64,000 nt of DNA. Source: Rhizobium sp. ARZ01 (GTDB taxonomy: Bacteria; Pseudomonadota; Alphaproteobacteria; Rhizobiales; Rhizobiaceae). The DNA is taken from positions 124,001 to 188,000 of the forward strand of contig NZ_JACVAE010000003.1 of the NCBI RefSeq assembly GCF_014851675.1, in the 5' to 3' direction. The notes beneath the pieces are model-generated. The model was not told the DNA's origin. It did not search any database and saw only the letters and a list, made by a program, of their open reading frames with translations. Position numbers and translations under genes: made by a program. Each line of letters opens with the position of its first letter. Position 1 is the stretch's first letter. This document shows positions 20,056 through 29,968 of this stretch, in pieces.

Positions 20056-21525
20056 CTAGAGGGGGCTGATCGCTCCGGTCCACATCAGATAGATCGCCAG
20101 CAAGGCCAGCACGCCAATCCCGATCGCAATGAAAAGTTCCTTGCCGACAAAGGCCGGCTCGCCATGCTCCTTGCGTGCACGGGCGTAGACGAGAATGCCG
20201 GGCGCAAAGAGCACCGCGCACATGAGCAGGTAGTTCAGGCCCGCAGCGTAAACGAGCCATAGGCCGTAGAGCGTGGCGATGAGCCCGACCAGCATGTCGC
20301 GCCTGCGAGCCCTGTCATCCGCATCGTAGGTCTCACCGCTCAGCGCGAGTTTCAGCGCATAGGCTCCGGAAAAAACGTAGGGCGGGAGGATCGCAACGGA
20401 GGCGATGAAGTAGAAGAACTGGTAGGCGCTCTTGGAGAAGAAGGTAAGGATCAGGAACATCTGGATCAGAATGTTTGTCGCCCAGAGCGCGTTGACCGGC
20501 GACCCGTTTGCATTCTCTGTGGCAAACCACTTGGGAAAGGTCCCGTCGCGTCCGCAAGTGTAAGGGATCTCGGCGCAAAGCAGAGTCCAGGATAGGAAGG
20601 CACCGCCGACGGAAATCATCAGCCCGAGGTTGACGAGCGATGCACCCCACCGCCCGACAAGCGGCTCGAGGACACCGGCCATCGAGGGCACTTTCAGACC
20701 TGCTAGTTCGGGTTGGCTGAGGATGCCCGTCGACAGCAGCGACACGAGGACGTAGATGCCGAGTGCGCAGAGGAAGCCGATGACGGTGGCACGGCCGACA
20801 TCGGAGCGGTGCGCGGCTCGGGCAGAATAGACGCTGGCACCTTCGATGCCGATGAACACCCAGAGCGTCACCAGCATCGTGCTCTTGACCTGGTCGAGGA
20901 TGCTGCCGAGCCCGGTTCCTTCCGGTCCCGCGCCACGTCCCCAGTCGAAGGTGAACCTGTCCCAGTTGAAGGCGATGATCGCAATCAGGATGAACAGCAT
21001 CAGCGGAACGAGCTTGGCGATCGTCGTGACGATGTTCACGAAGGCCGCCTCTTTGATACCGTTCAGCACAAGCGCATGGATGAGCCAAAGGCAGATGGAG
21101 GCACCGGCGATGGAGATTAGGTTGTTGCCGTCACCGAACGCCGGCACGAAGAACGACAATGCGGAGAAGATCGCCACCGCGTAAGCAACGTTGCCGAGAA
21201 AGGCACTCAGCCAATAACCCCAGGCGCTGTTGAAGCCGATGAACGGGCCGAATCCTGCCTTCGCATAGGCATAGGGACCGGCATTCAAATCGGGTTTTCG
21301 GTTTGCCAGCGACTGGTAGACGAGCGCCAGCGTGAGCATGCCGATACCGGTGATGATCCAACCGATGAGAATGGCTCCCGGAGAGGCGGCACGTGACATG
21401 TCGGACGGCAGGTTGAACACGCCGCCGCCAATCATCGAGCCCACGACAAGGGCCGTTAGCGGCAGGAGTGTCAGTTTGCCGGAGGGCTGTTCGGTTGCAA
21501 ATGCCTGATCATGCGTAACGGCCAT
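20056..21525 (-). CDS. arcD: Arginine:ornithine antiporter (ArcD, APC family)
   Basis: Inner-membrane exchanger of arginine and ornithine, first gene of the operon. The 489 residues form about 12 helices with APC-family signatures: the first helix [20 protein letters not shown], then [20 protein letters not shown], and [23 protein letters not shown]. The ATG at 21525 has CGGAGACGTT upstream. The exchange brings in one arginine per ornithine without energy cost, which fits the ATP-making role of the pathway. Confidence 0.93.
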   Translation of the reverse strand: MAVTHDQAFATEQPSGKLTLLPLTALVVGSMIGGGVFNLPSDMSRAASPGAILIGWIITGIGMLTLALVYQSLANRKPDLNAGPYAYAKAGFGPFIGFNSAWGYWLSAFLGNVAYAVAIFSALSFFVPAFGDGNNLISIAGASICLWLIHALVLNGIKEAAFVNIVTTIAKLVPLMLFILIAIIAFNWDRFTFDWGRGAGPEGTGLGSILDQVKSTMLVTLWVFIGIEGASVYSARAAHRSDVGRATVIGFLCALGIYVLVSLLSTGILSQPELAGLKVPSMAGVLEPLVGRWGASLVNLGLMISVGGAFLSWTLLCAEIPYTCGRDGTFPKWFATENANGSPVNALWATNILIQMFLILTFFSKSAYQFFYFIASVAILPPYVFSGAYALKLALSGETYDADDRARRRDMLVGLIATLYGLWLVYAAGLNYLLMCAVLFAPGILVYARARKEHGEPAFVGKELFIAIGIGVLALLAIYLMWTGAISPL

Positions 21526-21618
21526 AACGTCTCCGATCCTGCACCGGTTGCAAATTGGAGTATCGACGGATTACGACGATGACTGCAGGACTGTACGTCC
21601 TTTTTTTTCGGCGTGGAC

Positions 21619-21637
21619 GTATGTTACCGGAGCATAC
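21619..21637. promoter_or_regulatory. Imperfect inverted repeat upstream of arcD
   Basis: GTATG and CATAC arms with a 9-base centre, about 95 bases upstream of the arcD ATG. It could be an operator for arcDABC-nhaC. I searched by eye for an FNR/FixK-type TTGAT-N4-ATCAA site in 21526-21760 and found none, so the pathway's usual anaerobic control is not visible here. Confidence 0.25.
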
Positions 21638-21764
21638 CCATGGTGTGGGCCGGGCATTGTCAGATTGTTGCGTGTGGATTTTACCGCGGTTCTCGTCCGC
21701 TGTTTACCCCTCTCTGCGAGCAGTGATCCCTCGCTGGCCATCGCGCAGGGCAGAAAAATGAAAT

Positions 21765-21790
21765 GAGCCACCCCGGGACGGGGGTGGCTC
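21765..21790 (-). terminator. Rho-independent terminator of the RTX gene
   Basis: Perfect 10-bp stem GAGCCACCCC / GGGGTGGCTC with a 6-base loop. On the minus strand it is followed by ATTTCATTTTT. It lies 22 bases past the RTX stop and isolates that gene from the arc operon. Confidence 0.85.
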
Positions 21791-21812
21791 GGTTGCATCG
21801 GGTGTCCGCGGA

Positions 21813-24800
21813 TCAGGCGAAGATGAAATCGCCGGCCGAGAGCGACTTCACGCCCTGCAGCGTTGCGACAAGTTCCAGATCCGCATTCGCGCCCTTGCCG
21901 TCGGCGTCGAACCAGAGGCGACCGTTGTCCGTTTCGAACAGGAAGGTGCCCTTGGAACTGGTGGCTACGGGGTCTGCGCCGAACACCAGCGTCACGGCCT
22001 TGTCAGCCGCAGCAATGCCATAGGCACTCTTGCTGATGACAAGCTTGTCCTGCCCGCGGGTGAAGTCGGTGATGACATCACCTTCCCCATCGCGACCGGC
22101 GCGGTCGAAGATGAACTGGTCATTGCCGGTGCCGCCGGTCAGCCAGTCGTCGCCGGCACCACCGATCAGCTTGTCATGACCGCCGCGGCCGTTGAGCACG
22201 TCATCCGAGCCGTTGCCGTAGAAGGTGTTGGCGGTCGCGTCGCCAAGGAGCGCATCGTCGGAGGCACTGCCCTGGACGATCTCGAAGTTCTTGACCGTAA
22301 GGCCGAGAGCGGAGCCCTTGTTGGTGGCCTGGTTCTGGAGGTCGAGAACGATCGAGGTCGTGCCTTCCTTGAACGCCAGCGTATCGATGCCGGTTCCGCC
22401 GTCGAACGCGTCCTTGCCGGTGAAGTCGGTGCGGGTCAGCCTATCGTTGTCGCCGTCACCGTACAGCTTGTCGCTGCCGACGCCGTCCTCGAGGCGGTCG
22501 GCGCCCGCGCCGCCGCGAAGAGTGTCGTCGCCGGCGTAGCCCTTCAGCCAGTCGGCCAACGCGCCGCCGGTGACCGTGTCCTTGGCCTTGCCGCCGTCGT
22601 AGTCGAGGGCCTCGAACCCCTTGAAGGTCGTCGTGGCGTCGGCCTTTACGGTGCCGGTCGAGAAGGTGAAGGCGATGTCCTTCGTTTGCTCGGTCATCAG
22701 CAGATGCAGGGTGTCGGTGCCGACACCGCCATCTGCGTAGTCGCCAGCCCCGGCATAGACGTGGTCGTTGCCGTTTCCGGCAGAGATCGTGTCCTTGCCG
22801 CCAGTCTTGCCGGCACCGTCGCCATAGAGTGTATCGTTGCCATCACCGCCGGACAGCTTGTCGTTACCGGCATCGCCGGAGAGGTAGTCGTTTCCGGCGA
22901 GGCCCGACAGCGTATCGTCACCGTTTCGGCCGTACAGGGTGTCGGAAAGTCCGCCGCCCGTGAACGCGTCCTTGCTGCTGCCGCCGCCGAGCGACACCCG
23001 CTCGATGCTCGTGACCTTCACCGGCGCGTTTGAAACGGTGACCGATGGGGCGACCTTGAAGGTGATGCCGCTGGTGTACTTGGCGAAGTCGATCGAGGCA
23101 AAGTCGGTGCCTGCGCCGCCGTCGAGCGTGAGCTTGCCGGTCGAGGCTTCCCGCTTGAACGAATCGTTTCCGTCGCCAAGCTTTACCGTGTAGTTGGCGG
23201 TCGACTTCGCTCCGTCACGGACCCAGACACTGTCGTTTCCGGTTCCCGCATCGATCGTGTTCGTACCGCCTGCGTCACGGATGGTGTCGCTGCCGCCACC
23301 GGCCGTGATCTTGTCACTGCCTTCGCCGCCGTCGAGCTGGTCGCCATAGGCAGTGCCGAGCAGTGTGTCATTGCCGGCATGTCCGAAGAAGGTGACGCCC
23401 TTGGCGCCGCCCACGGACTTCACCACATCGTTGCCGGATCCGAACTCGACCTTGTAGTATTCGAAGTTCTTCATCGAGGTGCCATCGGTGAGCGAGGCCG
23501 TGGTTCCGCTGACCGAGAACGTTTGGTTTGGCGTCAGCGAGCGGCGATCGACGGAGACGCGGTCGGTCTGCGCGCCGCCGTCGGCTTTGTCTGCCCCGCC
23601 ATCACCCAGGTAGACGTAGTCGTTGCCGTCGCCGGCTTGGACCGTATCCTTGCCGGTGCCGGCGTTCAGTTCGTCATTGCCGGTGCCGCCATTGATCGTG
23701 TCGTTGCCGGCACCCGACTCGACGATGTCGTGGCCGCTACCGGTCGTGATAGCGTTCGCACCGGATCCGGTCGCGTAGATGCTGTAGTGCTCGATGCCGG
23801 AGAAGGTCGTTCCGCCGGCCAGCATGTTGACCTGCGTCGGCAGCTTGGCGGTGAAATTGCCGGTGAACTTCTCGATCACCAGGCGATCGCTGCCGCTTGT
23901 GTCGGTGATCTTGTCCTTGCCGTCGCCGAAGGCAAAGACATAGGTGTCGTTGCCGGTGCCGCCGGTGATCGTGTCATCGCCCAGCCCGCCGGTCAGGTTG
24001 TCGTGGCCATCGCCGCCATTGAGCGTGTCGTTGCCTTCGCCGCCGTCGAGGTTGTCGTTGCCATTGTCGCCGTTGAGGAGATCGTTGCCCTCTTCGCCTT
24101 CCAGCATGTCACCATCATCGCCGCCGTAGAGCCTGTCGTCGCCTGCGCCGCCCGTGAGGTAGTCGAAGCCCTGCTCGCCATAGAGCGTGTCTATGCCCTC
24201 ATCCCCACTCAACATGTCGATGCCGTAACCGCCAAAGAGCGTGTCGTCATCCTCCCCGCCCATCAGCGTGTCCATGCCGCGGCCGCCCTTGAGAATGTCT
24301 TTGCCGGCGCCGCCCATGAATGTGTCACGGTAGTTGCCGCCGGTGATGCTGTCGGCGAACTCGGTGCCGGTAATCTGGAAGCTCTCGACCATGCGCACGG
24401 TTGCCGTACTGCTGGCGAATGCCGGAAGCACCAGGCCGGGAAGCGTCTGCGCGTTGATCCAGTCGCCGACCTTGAAGTTGAGCGCCCGATCGAAATCGGT
24501 GTAATCGACGTACAGGGTGTCGATGCCGGAGCCGCCATCGACGATGTCGCCCGCCAGTTCGTACGCCGTGCCCACGTCCAAATCGTCCTTGCCGGATCCG
24601 CCGTTGAGCTTGTCGGCGCCGTCGCCGGCCAGAATTCTGTCGCTGCCGCTGTCGCCGTTCAGCGTATCGTCGCCCTCCTCACCCATGAGGAAGTCGCCCT
24701 GGAATGAACCGTTAAGCAGGTCTTTGCCTTCGCCGCCGAAGATCTGGTCCGATCCCATGCCGCCGTCGGCGACGTCTTCGCCGCCCTCCAGCATGATGAA

Positions 24801-24863
24801 GTCACCTTCAAGGTCGCTGCCCTTCAGATTGTCGGCCCCTTCGGAGCCCGGTATGTTTGCCAT
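21813..24863 (-). CDS. Large RTX (calcium-binding repeat) protein, probably type I secreted
   Basis: Protein of 1016 residues built almost wholly of acidic RTX nonapeptides (GGxGxDxLx), for example 60-100, 175-310, 375-430, 490-545, 635-710, 765-820 and 865-915. It has no signal peptide, very few basic residues, and a C-terminal end of the serralysin type (VITDFTRGQDKL near 930, ending GDFIFA), the usual uncleaved secretion signal. Between the RTX blocks lie six related beta-rich modules, at about 108-175, 323-373, 428-480, 580-637, 710-767 and 820-873. No enzyme domain is visible. TAGGAG precedes the ATG. No HlyB/HlyD/TolC-type export genes adjoin it. Confidence 0.9.
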   Translation of the reverse strand: MANIPGSEGADNLKGSDLEGDFIMLEGGEDVADGGMGSDQIFGGEGKDLLNGSFQGDFLMGEEGDDTLNGDSGSDRILAGDGADKLNGGSGKDDLDVGTAYELAGDIVDGGSGIDTLYVDYTDFDRALNFKVGDWINAQTLPGLVLPAFASSTATVRMVESFQITGTEFADSITGGNYRDTFMGGAGKDILKGGRGMDTLMGGEDDDTLFGGYGIDMLSGDEGIDTLYGEQGFDYLTGGAGDDRLYGGDDGDMLEGEEGNDLLNGDNGNDNLDGGEGNDTLNGGDGHDNLTGGLGDDTITGGTGNDTYVFAFGDGKDKITDTSGSDRLVIEKFTGNFTAKLPTQVNMLAGGTTFSGIEHYSIYATGSGANAITTGSGHDIVESGAGNDTINGGTGNDELNAGTGKDTVQAGDGNDYVYLGDGGADKADGGAQTDRVSVDRRSLTPNQTFSVSGTTASLTDGTSMKNFEYYKVEFGSGNDVVKSVGGAKGVTFFGHAGNDTLLGTAYGDQLDGGEGSDKITAGGGSDTIRDAGGTNTIDAGTGNDSVWVRDGAKSTANYTVKLGDGNDSFKREASTGKLTLDGGAGTDFASIDFAKYTSGITFKVAPSVTVSNAPVKVTSIERVSLGGGSSKDAFTGGGLSDTLYGRNGDDTLSGLAGNDYLSGDAGNDKLSGGDGNDTLYGDGAGKTGGKDTISAGNGNDHVYAGAGDYADGGVGTDTLHLLMTEQTKDIAFTFSTGTVKADATTTFKGFEALDYDGGKAKDTVTGGALADWLKGYAGDDTLRGGAGADRLEDGVGSDKLYGDGDNDRLTRTDFTGKDAFDGGTGIDTLAFKEGTTSIVLDLQNQATNKGSALGLTVKNFEIVQGSASDDALLGDATANTFYGNGSDDVLNGRGGHDKLIGGAGDDWLTGGTGNDQFIFDRAGRDGEGDVITDFTRGQDKLVISKSAYGIAAADKAVTLVFGADPVATSSKGTFLFETDNGRLWFDADGKGANADLELVATLQGVKSLSAGDFIFA

Positions 24864-25576
24864 GTGTTTCTCCTAATGATCGTTCTATCGAAATTGCTTT
24901 CCCTGACGCCGCAGCTGCCGCGGGCCAGGGTGATGTGGAGTTGCAGCAGCGCCTGGGCGTGCCGCTGATCACTGCGCTTGGTTGCGTTCATTTCCTGCGC
25001 CTGAACCCATCTCCACCCATGCTCCGGGCGAAGGCCCGGTCCTGCGGTCGGCGCGGAATGCGCCACCCTGCGTCGCCATATTGTTGAAAAAAATGAGGTT
25101 CCCTGTTCCGGCGGGAACAGACAAACGCAGAACCGAGGTCCCGGCGAAGTGGATCTGGCCGGAATAGTGGCCGGCAACCGCCAATTGAGAGCGCTCGTCG
25201 GGCTTGGAGCGGTGCCACGGACAGGTGAGGCTGAGCACGGAGCGGCGAACCCAGGAGGAGCCACCGCAAGCGCAAGGACGCGTGTGCCATGACGGCATCA
25301 AGGGAGGTGCGACGATCGTGACCCTGTGGCCATCGCAGATGGCAGGGCGCGATCAATGGTCATTTCAGATGGAACCGGGGTCGCGCCAGGACGTGCTGCG
25401 TTTCAGCGGCGCGCCGTCCCGGCGGGCATTGACCTACGGAGAGTAGCTGGTGCTGCCGTGGCCGAACCAGTAGGTATGTACGGTGGCCCTCGGGGGGCCG
25501 CGCATACCCGGCCCTCACCACCGCCAATGCAAGTCCCCGGCGGTCCGGAGACGTGCGTGCACAACAGTGGCTTTGG
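24864..25576. other. 713-base region without a supported gene
   Basis: It separates the RTX gene from bfr; both are on the minus strand. Open frames exist on both strands, but they overlap each other, lack good ribosome sites, and have Arg/Pro/Ser-rich shadow-like compositions. The part near 24865-24960 should hold the RTX promoter. A decayed gene cannot be excluded. Confidence 0.5.
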
Positions 25577-26062
25577 CTATTCCGCTTCGTTGGCCGGCGC
25601 GGCGTTGAGCTGGCCGTATTTTTCGGCGCCGAGCTGCTCGAGCAGGCCGAGTTGCGTCTCAAGGAAGTCGATGTGGTCTTCCTCGTCGCTGAGAAGTTCT
25701 TCGAAGAGCTTCATGCTGACGTAGTCGCCGGCGTCGTGACAGATGTCGCGGGACTTCTTGTAGGCCGTGCGGGCGTCATACTCGCCGGCAAGGTCCGCCT
25801 CCAGGACTTCCTTGACGTTCTGGCCGATGCGCAAGGGGGCAAGCGTCTGCAGGTTGGGATGGCCCTCAAGAAAGATGATGCGCGCGACCAGCTTGTCGGC
25901 GTGGTGCATCTCCTCGATCGATTCTTCACGCTCCTTCTTTGCCAGAAGCGTGTATCCCCAGTCTTCGAGGAGACGATAGTGGAGCCAGTACTGATTGACG
26001 GCGCCGAGTTCGAGAAAGAGCGCTTCGTTAAGCTGCTCGATTACCTTTTTGTCGCCTTTCAA
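25577..26062 (-). CDS. bfr: Bacterioferritin (Bfr)
   Basis: Haem-containing 24-mer iron store and ferroxidase in the cytosol. The 161-residue reading from TTG 26062 begins with the family N terminus [19 protein letters not shown] and matches the normal length. Di-iron ligands are seen in [32 protein letters not shown] and [11 protein letters not shown], and haem-binding Met is in [17 protein letters not shown] or nearby. The TTG has AGGAG 8 bases upstream. An ATG at 26086 would add eight atypical residues (KTTGERT). It overlaps the bfd gene by 35 bases. Confidence 0.93.
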   Translation of the reverse strand: MKGDKKVIEQLNEALFLELGAVNQYWLHYRLLEDWGYTLLAKKEREESIEEMHHADKLVARIIFLEGHPNLQTLAPLRIGQNVKEVLEADLAGEYDARTAYKKSRDICHDAGDYVSMKLFEELLSDEEDHIDFLETQLGLLEQLGAEKYGQLNAAPANEAE

Positions 26063-26339
26063 TGTCCGCTCTCCTGTTGTCTTCATGGAACTGTTTGAGG
26101 CGGATCATGAAATCAAATATCTCGGCATCCGTCGAGGGGCGCCCGGCGTGATACTGTTCGGTGGTGCGGACGATGATGTCGACGACATTGGGGAAGCAGC
26201 CAAAGCAGCGACCGCGTTTTTCCATCGCGTGATAGACCTTTGCGGGCACGATCAGTTGCCAGCAGTCCTGGTCGAGGAGCTCGTTGATGACGTCGACGAT
26301 CTCTTTTTCGCTAATGAAGTTGCAGCTGCAAACCAGCAT
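26028..26339 (-). CDS. bfd: Bacterioferritin-associated ferredoxin (Bfd)
   Basis: [2Fe-2S] protein that reduces the Bfr core to release iron. The N terminus [14 protein letters not shown] and the later RCFGCFP supply the four iron-sulfur cysteines (C4, C6, C45, C48). The 103 residues are longer than E. coli Bfd (about 64), with a C-terminal extension reading through the bfr start region. The ATG at 26339 is preferred over one 16 codons earlier because Bfd proteins begin at this point. Its order, bfd before bfr with overlap, ties the two in translation. Confidence 0.9.
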   Translation of the reverse strand: MLVCSCNFISEKEIVDVINELLDQDCWQLIVPAKVYHAMEKRGRCFGCFPNVVDIIVRTTEQYHAGRPSTDAEIFDFMIRLKQFHEDNRRADIERRQKGNRAA

Positions 26340-26438
26340 CTGTCCTGCCTGCCATGTGCAATGCCCTGAATTGGCGCGATTAAGCAAAAGGGGATATTTG
26401 CTGTCAAGATATAACAGGTCAGCATGGTTGCCGCATCA

Positions 26439-26457
26439 GTTTATAGACGTTCTAAAC
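26439..26457. promoter_or_regulatory. Candidate Irr box (ICE motif) upstream of bfd-bfr
   Basis: GTTTATAGACGTTCTAAAC has one perfect TTCTAAA arm and a 5-of-7 match to TTTAGAA in the other. That is the pattern reported for the haem-responsive regulator Irr in rhizobia, which represses iron-storage genes when iron is low. It lies about 100 bases upstream of bfd, and no other gene start is near. Confidence 0.6.
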
Positions 26458-26614
26458 CTGAAGAAATCTGTCGTGTTTTCAAAATGTTGGGATGCTGCGC
26501 ATGGCGTTTGTGTCGGGCCAATAGGTGTTCACCACGCGATCACTTTTTGTTGCAGTTGCGGGCGATTACCTCGGATTCGTAACCGTCGGCTACCGTGTTC
26601 GCCTTGTGCGTGCG

Positions 26615-29600
26615 TCAATGAAAGTTGCGACCCTTTGGCATGACATCCGCCGCCTGCCGCAGCAGGGACTTTGCCTCCATCTCCCGGGTCAAATCTTTTC
26701 CCGCCACGCGCATTTGCCGTAGTGCCCGCTTCGCGCGTCCTTCCTCATCCACCGGGTGAATGACCTCGTCGGCCCGGCTGATCGCCCCGAAGCTGTGCAA
26801 TTCTCTCTTCAATAGACCAAGTGCCTCTGTGATGTCCTCCAGGTGGTCGGCCACCACGTGAATGACGCCGCTTTCGCGTTGCAGCCGCCCCCGCACCCGG
26901 ACGAGACGTGCGCCCATCACCACGCGGCGGTATTTCTCCATGGTCTTCTTCCAGATGATGATGTTGGCAATCCCGGTCTCGTCCTCGATCGTCATGAAGA
27001 CGACCCCCTTGGCCGAACCGGGCTGCTGCCGCACCAGCACGAGCCCGGCCACCGTTATGCGGCTATCCTTGGGCGCCGTCTCCAGTTGCTCACAGCGGAG
27101 GATGCCTTGCCGGGAAAAATCGGTACGCATGAAGGACACCGGATGCGCCTTGAGCGAAAGGGTCAAATAGCGATAGTCGTTGATGACCTGTTCGCCCGCC
27201 GACATCGCTGGAAGCGCCACTTGCGGTTCGGACCGCAACTCGTCCGTTCCGGCGCGATCGAACAACGGCAACGTATTCGAACTGCTCCTGTCGTCGAGCG
27301 CCTTGACCGCCCAGAGGGCGGCGCGCCGGTCGAGGTTCATCGAGCGGAAGGCGTCGGCGTCGGCAAGCCGCTCCAGGATGCCGCGCGGCAGGCTGGAGCG
27401 AAGCCATAGGTCGCGTACGGAGCGATAGCCCGCTCCCCTGTTGGCAACGAGCGCCTCGATGTCCTTCTCGCCCAACCCCTTGACCAGGCGAAAGCCGAGC
27501 CGAACCGCCTTCTGCGATCGGATGACGTTTTGCATTTCTCTATGTCGCGGGGCGATCGCCGATGGATCGAAGGCGTTCTCGCCTTCGAGGCTGCAATCCC
27601 AGCTGGAATGGTTGACATCGACGGGGAAGACGCAAACACCGTGCTCGCGCGCATCGCGGACGAGTTGTGCCGGCGCGTAGAATCCCATCGGTTGGGAATT
27701 AAGGATCGCGGCACAGAAGACGTCCGGATAATAGGCCTTCAGCCAGGACGAGGCGTAGACGAGAAGGGCGAAGGAGGCGGCGTGGCTTTCGGGAAAGCCG
27801 TACTCGCCAAAACCCTCGATCTGGCTGAAGCAACGCTCGGCGAAGTCATGCGTGTATCCCTTGCGCATCATGCCGTCGATCATTTGCTGCCGGAAGCTGC
27901 TGACCTGGCCGGTCCGGCGGAAGGTCGCCATGGCGCGGCGGAGCTTGTCGGCCTGAGCCGGCGAAAAGCCGGCGGCAGTGATGGCGATCTGCATGGCCTG
28001 CTCCTGGAAAAGCGGCACCCCCAGAGTCCGCTCCAGCACGAACCGGATTTCCTCCTTCGGGTAGATCACCTGCTCTTTCTTTTCGCGCCGCCTGAGATAG
28101 GGATGGACCATGTTGCCCTGGATCGGTCCGGGGCGGACGATCGCCACCTCGATGACGAGGTCGTAGAATTCTTTGGGCCTGAGGCGCGGCAGCATGCTCA
28201 TCTGCGCACGGCTCTCGATCTGGAAGACGCCGAGCGTGTCGGCACGGCAGATCATGTTATAGACCTCGTCTTTCTGGTCCGGATAGATTTCCGCCAGCGT
28301 CTTCGGCTCGTTGTAATGCGCTTCCAGAAACTTGAATGCCTTGGCGATGCAGGTGAGCATGCCGAGCGCGAGCACGTCGACCTTCAGAAGCTTCAGTGTG
28401 TCGAGGTCGTCCTTGTCCCATTCGACCATGAAGCGGTCGGGCATCGCCGTCGGCATGATCGGCACGATTTCGTCGAGCCGGTCGCTGGTGATGAGAAAGC
28501 CGCCGACATGCTGTGAAAGATGCCGGGGGAAATCCATCAGTTGCCCCGCATAAGACAGCACCTTGGCCGTCGTTGGATCCCTTATGTCAAGGCCGGCGGC
28601 CTTGATCTGCTCCTCGGAAAAGGACGACCGGCCCCATCCCCAGATCGAGCCGGAAAGGGCCGACTGGACGTCGTCAGACAGGCCGAAGGCCTTGGCGACC
28701 TCGCGACCGGCCGAGCGACCCCGATAGCTGATGACGGCGGCAGCCAGCCCTGCATGTTCCTTGCCGTACGTCTTATAGATGTACTCTATCACCTCCTGGC
28801 GACGCTCGTGCTCGAAGTCGACGTCGATATCCGGCGGCTCGTCACGGTCCTCGGAGATGAAGCGGTCGAAGAGCAGGACGAATTTGTCAGGGTCGACCTC
28901 CGTGATCCCCAAGCAGTAGCAGACCGAGGAATTGGCGGCCGAACCGCGGCCCTGGCAGAGGATGCCTTTGCTGCGGGCAAAGCACACCAGCTTGTGGACG
29001 GTCAGGAAGTAGGGCTCGTATCGTTTCCTTCTAATGAGGTCGAGTTCATAGGTAAGCCGCTCCTCAACCTTGGCCGGCACGCCGCGCGGGTATCGACTGG
29101 ACGCGCCCTCGCGCACGAGCCGCAGAAGCGTCTCCGCCGGCGTCGAGCCTGGGTCGGATTCGTCCGGGTATTGGTAACCCAATTCTGCCAGATCGAACCT
29201 CAGCCCGCGGAAGAAGCGTTCGGTGTTGGCAATCGCCTCGGGATGATCACGCAGAAGCCGCGCCATCTGGGCAGGGCCCTTGAGATAGCGCTCCGCATTG
29301 GCCTGCTGATGGAAGCCCAGACCGGCGATTGTCGCCTTGCGGCGGATGGCGGTGACGACGTCAGCGAGCGGGCGGCTGCCGGCGACGTCGAAAAGTGCGT
29401 CGTTGGAGGCAATTGGCCGGACCCGGGTTTGCCGAGCCAGAAGGGCGAGTGTGGCAAGGTCGTGCCGGTCGAGGCCGTCATAGCGCGGCACCAGCGCCAG
29501 GTAGAGCCGGTCGCCGGCGCTTTCCCGCAAAGACTCAAGCAGGGTGCGAAGCCGCTCCGGTTCGGGCCGGCCGGCCGGCGGCATGACGATGAGCTGCAGT

Positions 29601-29968
29601 TCCGCCTGCCACTCCGTGAGGTCGGCGAGCGCAAGCGTGCATTCTCCCTTCTTCGTGCGCAGGTTCCCGCTGCTCAGCAGGCGGCAGAGATTGGCCCAGC
29701 CGGTTCGGTTCTGCGGATAGGCGAGGATGTCCGGCGTGCCGTCGGAAAAGACAAGGCGGGCGCCCGGCCGAAATGACGGATACTTTTCGAACTTCGCCTT
29801 GCTGTAGGCACGCACGACGCCGGCGACGGTGTTGCGGTCGGCGATGCCAAGGCCGCCAAGGCCGATCCGCTTGGCGGTCTCCACCATGCCTTCGGCGGAG
29901 GCAGCCCCTTCGAGGAAGGAGAAATTGGTGCGCGCGCCGAACTCGTAGAAGGTGGGAGCGTCGCTCAT
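26615..29968 (-). CDS. dnaE2: Error-prone DNA polymerase III alpha subunit (DnaE2)
   Basis: Polymerase of the SOS mutasome that carries out translesion synthesis with ImuA and ImuB. The 1117 residues begin with a PHP domain ([17 protein letters not shown]) and hold the catalytic acidic motif [13 protein letters not shown] near residues 378-390. The HhH/OB region follows ([18 protein letters not shown]), ending in the family-typical MPKGRNFH. The ATG at 29968 overlaps the imuB stop as ATGA. An extension to 30112 lies in imuB and is rejected. Confidence 0.96.
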   Translation of the reverse strand: MSDAPTFYEFGARTNFSFLEGAASAEGMVETAKRIGLGGLGIADRNTVAGVVRAYSKAKFEKYPSFRPGARLVFSDGTPDILAYPQNRTGWANLCRLLSSGNLRTKKGECTLALADLTEWQAELQLIVMPPAGRPEPERLRTLLESLRESAGDRLYLALVPRYDGLDRHDLATLALLARQTRVRPIASNDALFDVAGSRPLADVVTAIRRKATIAGLGFHQQANAERYLKGPAQMARLLRDHPEAIANTERFFRGLRFDLAELGYQYPDESDPGSTPAETLLRLVREGASSRYPRGVPAKVEERLTYELDLIRRKRYEPYFLTVHKLVCFARSKGILCQGRGSAANSSVCYCLGITEVDPDKFVLLFDRFISEDRDEPPDIDVDFEHERRQEVIEYIYKTYGKEHAGLAAAVISYRGRSAGREVAKAFGLSDDVQSALSGSIWGWGRSSFSEEQIKAAGLDIRDPTTAKVLSYAGQLMDFPRHLSQHVGGFLITSDRLDEIVPIMPTAMPDRFMVEWDKDDLDTLKLLKVDVLALGMLTCIAKAFKFLEAHYNEPKTLAEIYPDQKDEVYNMICRADTLGVFQIESRAQMSMLPRLRPKEFYDLVIEVAIVRPGPIQGNMVHPYLRRREKKEQVIYPKEEIRFVLERTLGVPLFQEQAMQIAITAAGFSPAQADKLRRAMATFRRTGQVSSFRQQMIDGMMRKGYTHDFAERCFSQIEGFGEYGFPESHAASFALLVYASSWLKAYYPDVFCAAILNSQPMGFYAPAQLVRDAREHGVCVFPVDVNHSSWDCSLEGENAFDPSAIAPRHREMQNVIRSQKAVRLGFRLVKGLGEKDIEALVANRGAGYRSVRDLWLRSSLPRGILERLADADAFRSMNLDRRAALWAVKALDDRSSSNTLPLFDRAGTDELRSEPQVALPAMSAGEQVINDYRYLTLSLKAHPVSFMRTDFSRQGILRCEQLETAPKDSRITVAGLVLVRQQPGSAKGVVFMTIEDETGIANIIIWKKTMEKYRRVVMGARLVRVRGRLQRESGVIHVVADHLEDITEALGLLKRELHSFGAISRADEVIHPVDEEGRAKRALRQMRVAGKDLTREMEAKSLLRQAADVMPKGRNFH

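Noticed and set aside
21526..21760. FNR/FixK site upstream of arcD
   Set aside because: No TTGAT-N4-ATCAA or near match was found by eye; only a weak GTATG/CATAC repeat.
23379..24707. Plus-strand frame of 442 codons opposite the RTX gene
   Set aside because: Repeated Val/Ala/Ile pattern is the reverse reading of the RTX repeats.
21813..24863. CRISPR-like periodicity
   Set aside because: The regular short repeats are codons for RTX nonapeptides in one long reading frame, not direct repeats with spacers.
24969..25301. Minus-strand frames between the RTX gene and bfr
   Set aside because: Several overlapping frames, no good ribosome site, no recognisable domain. A decayed gene remains possible.
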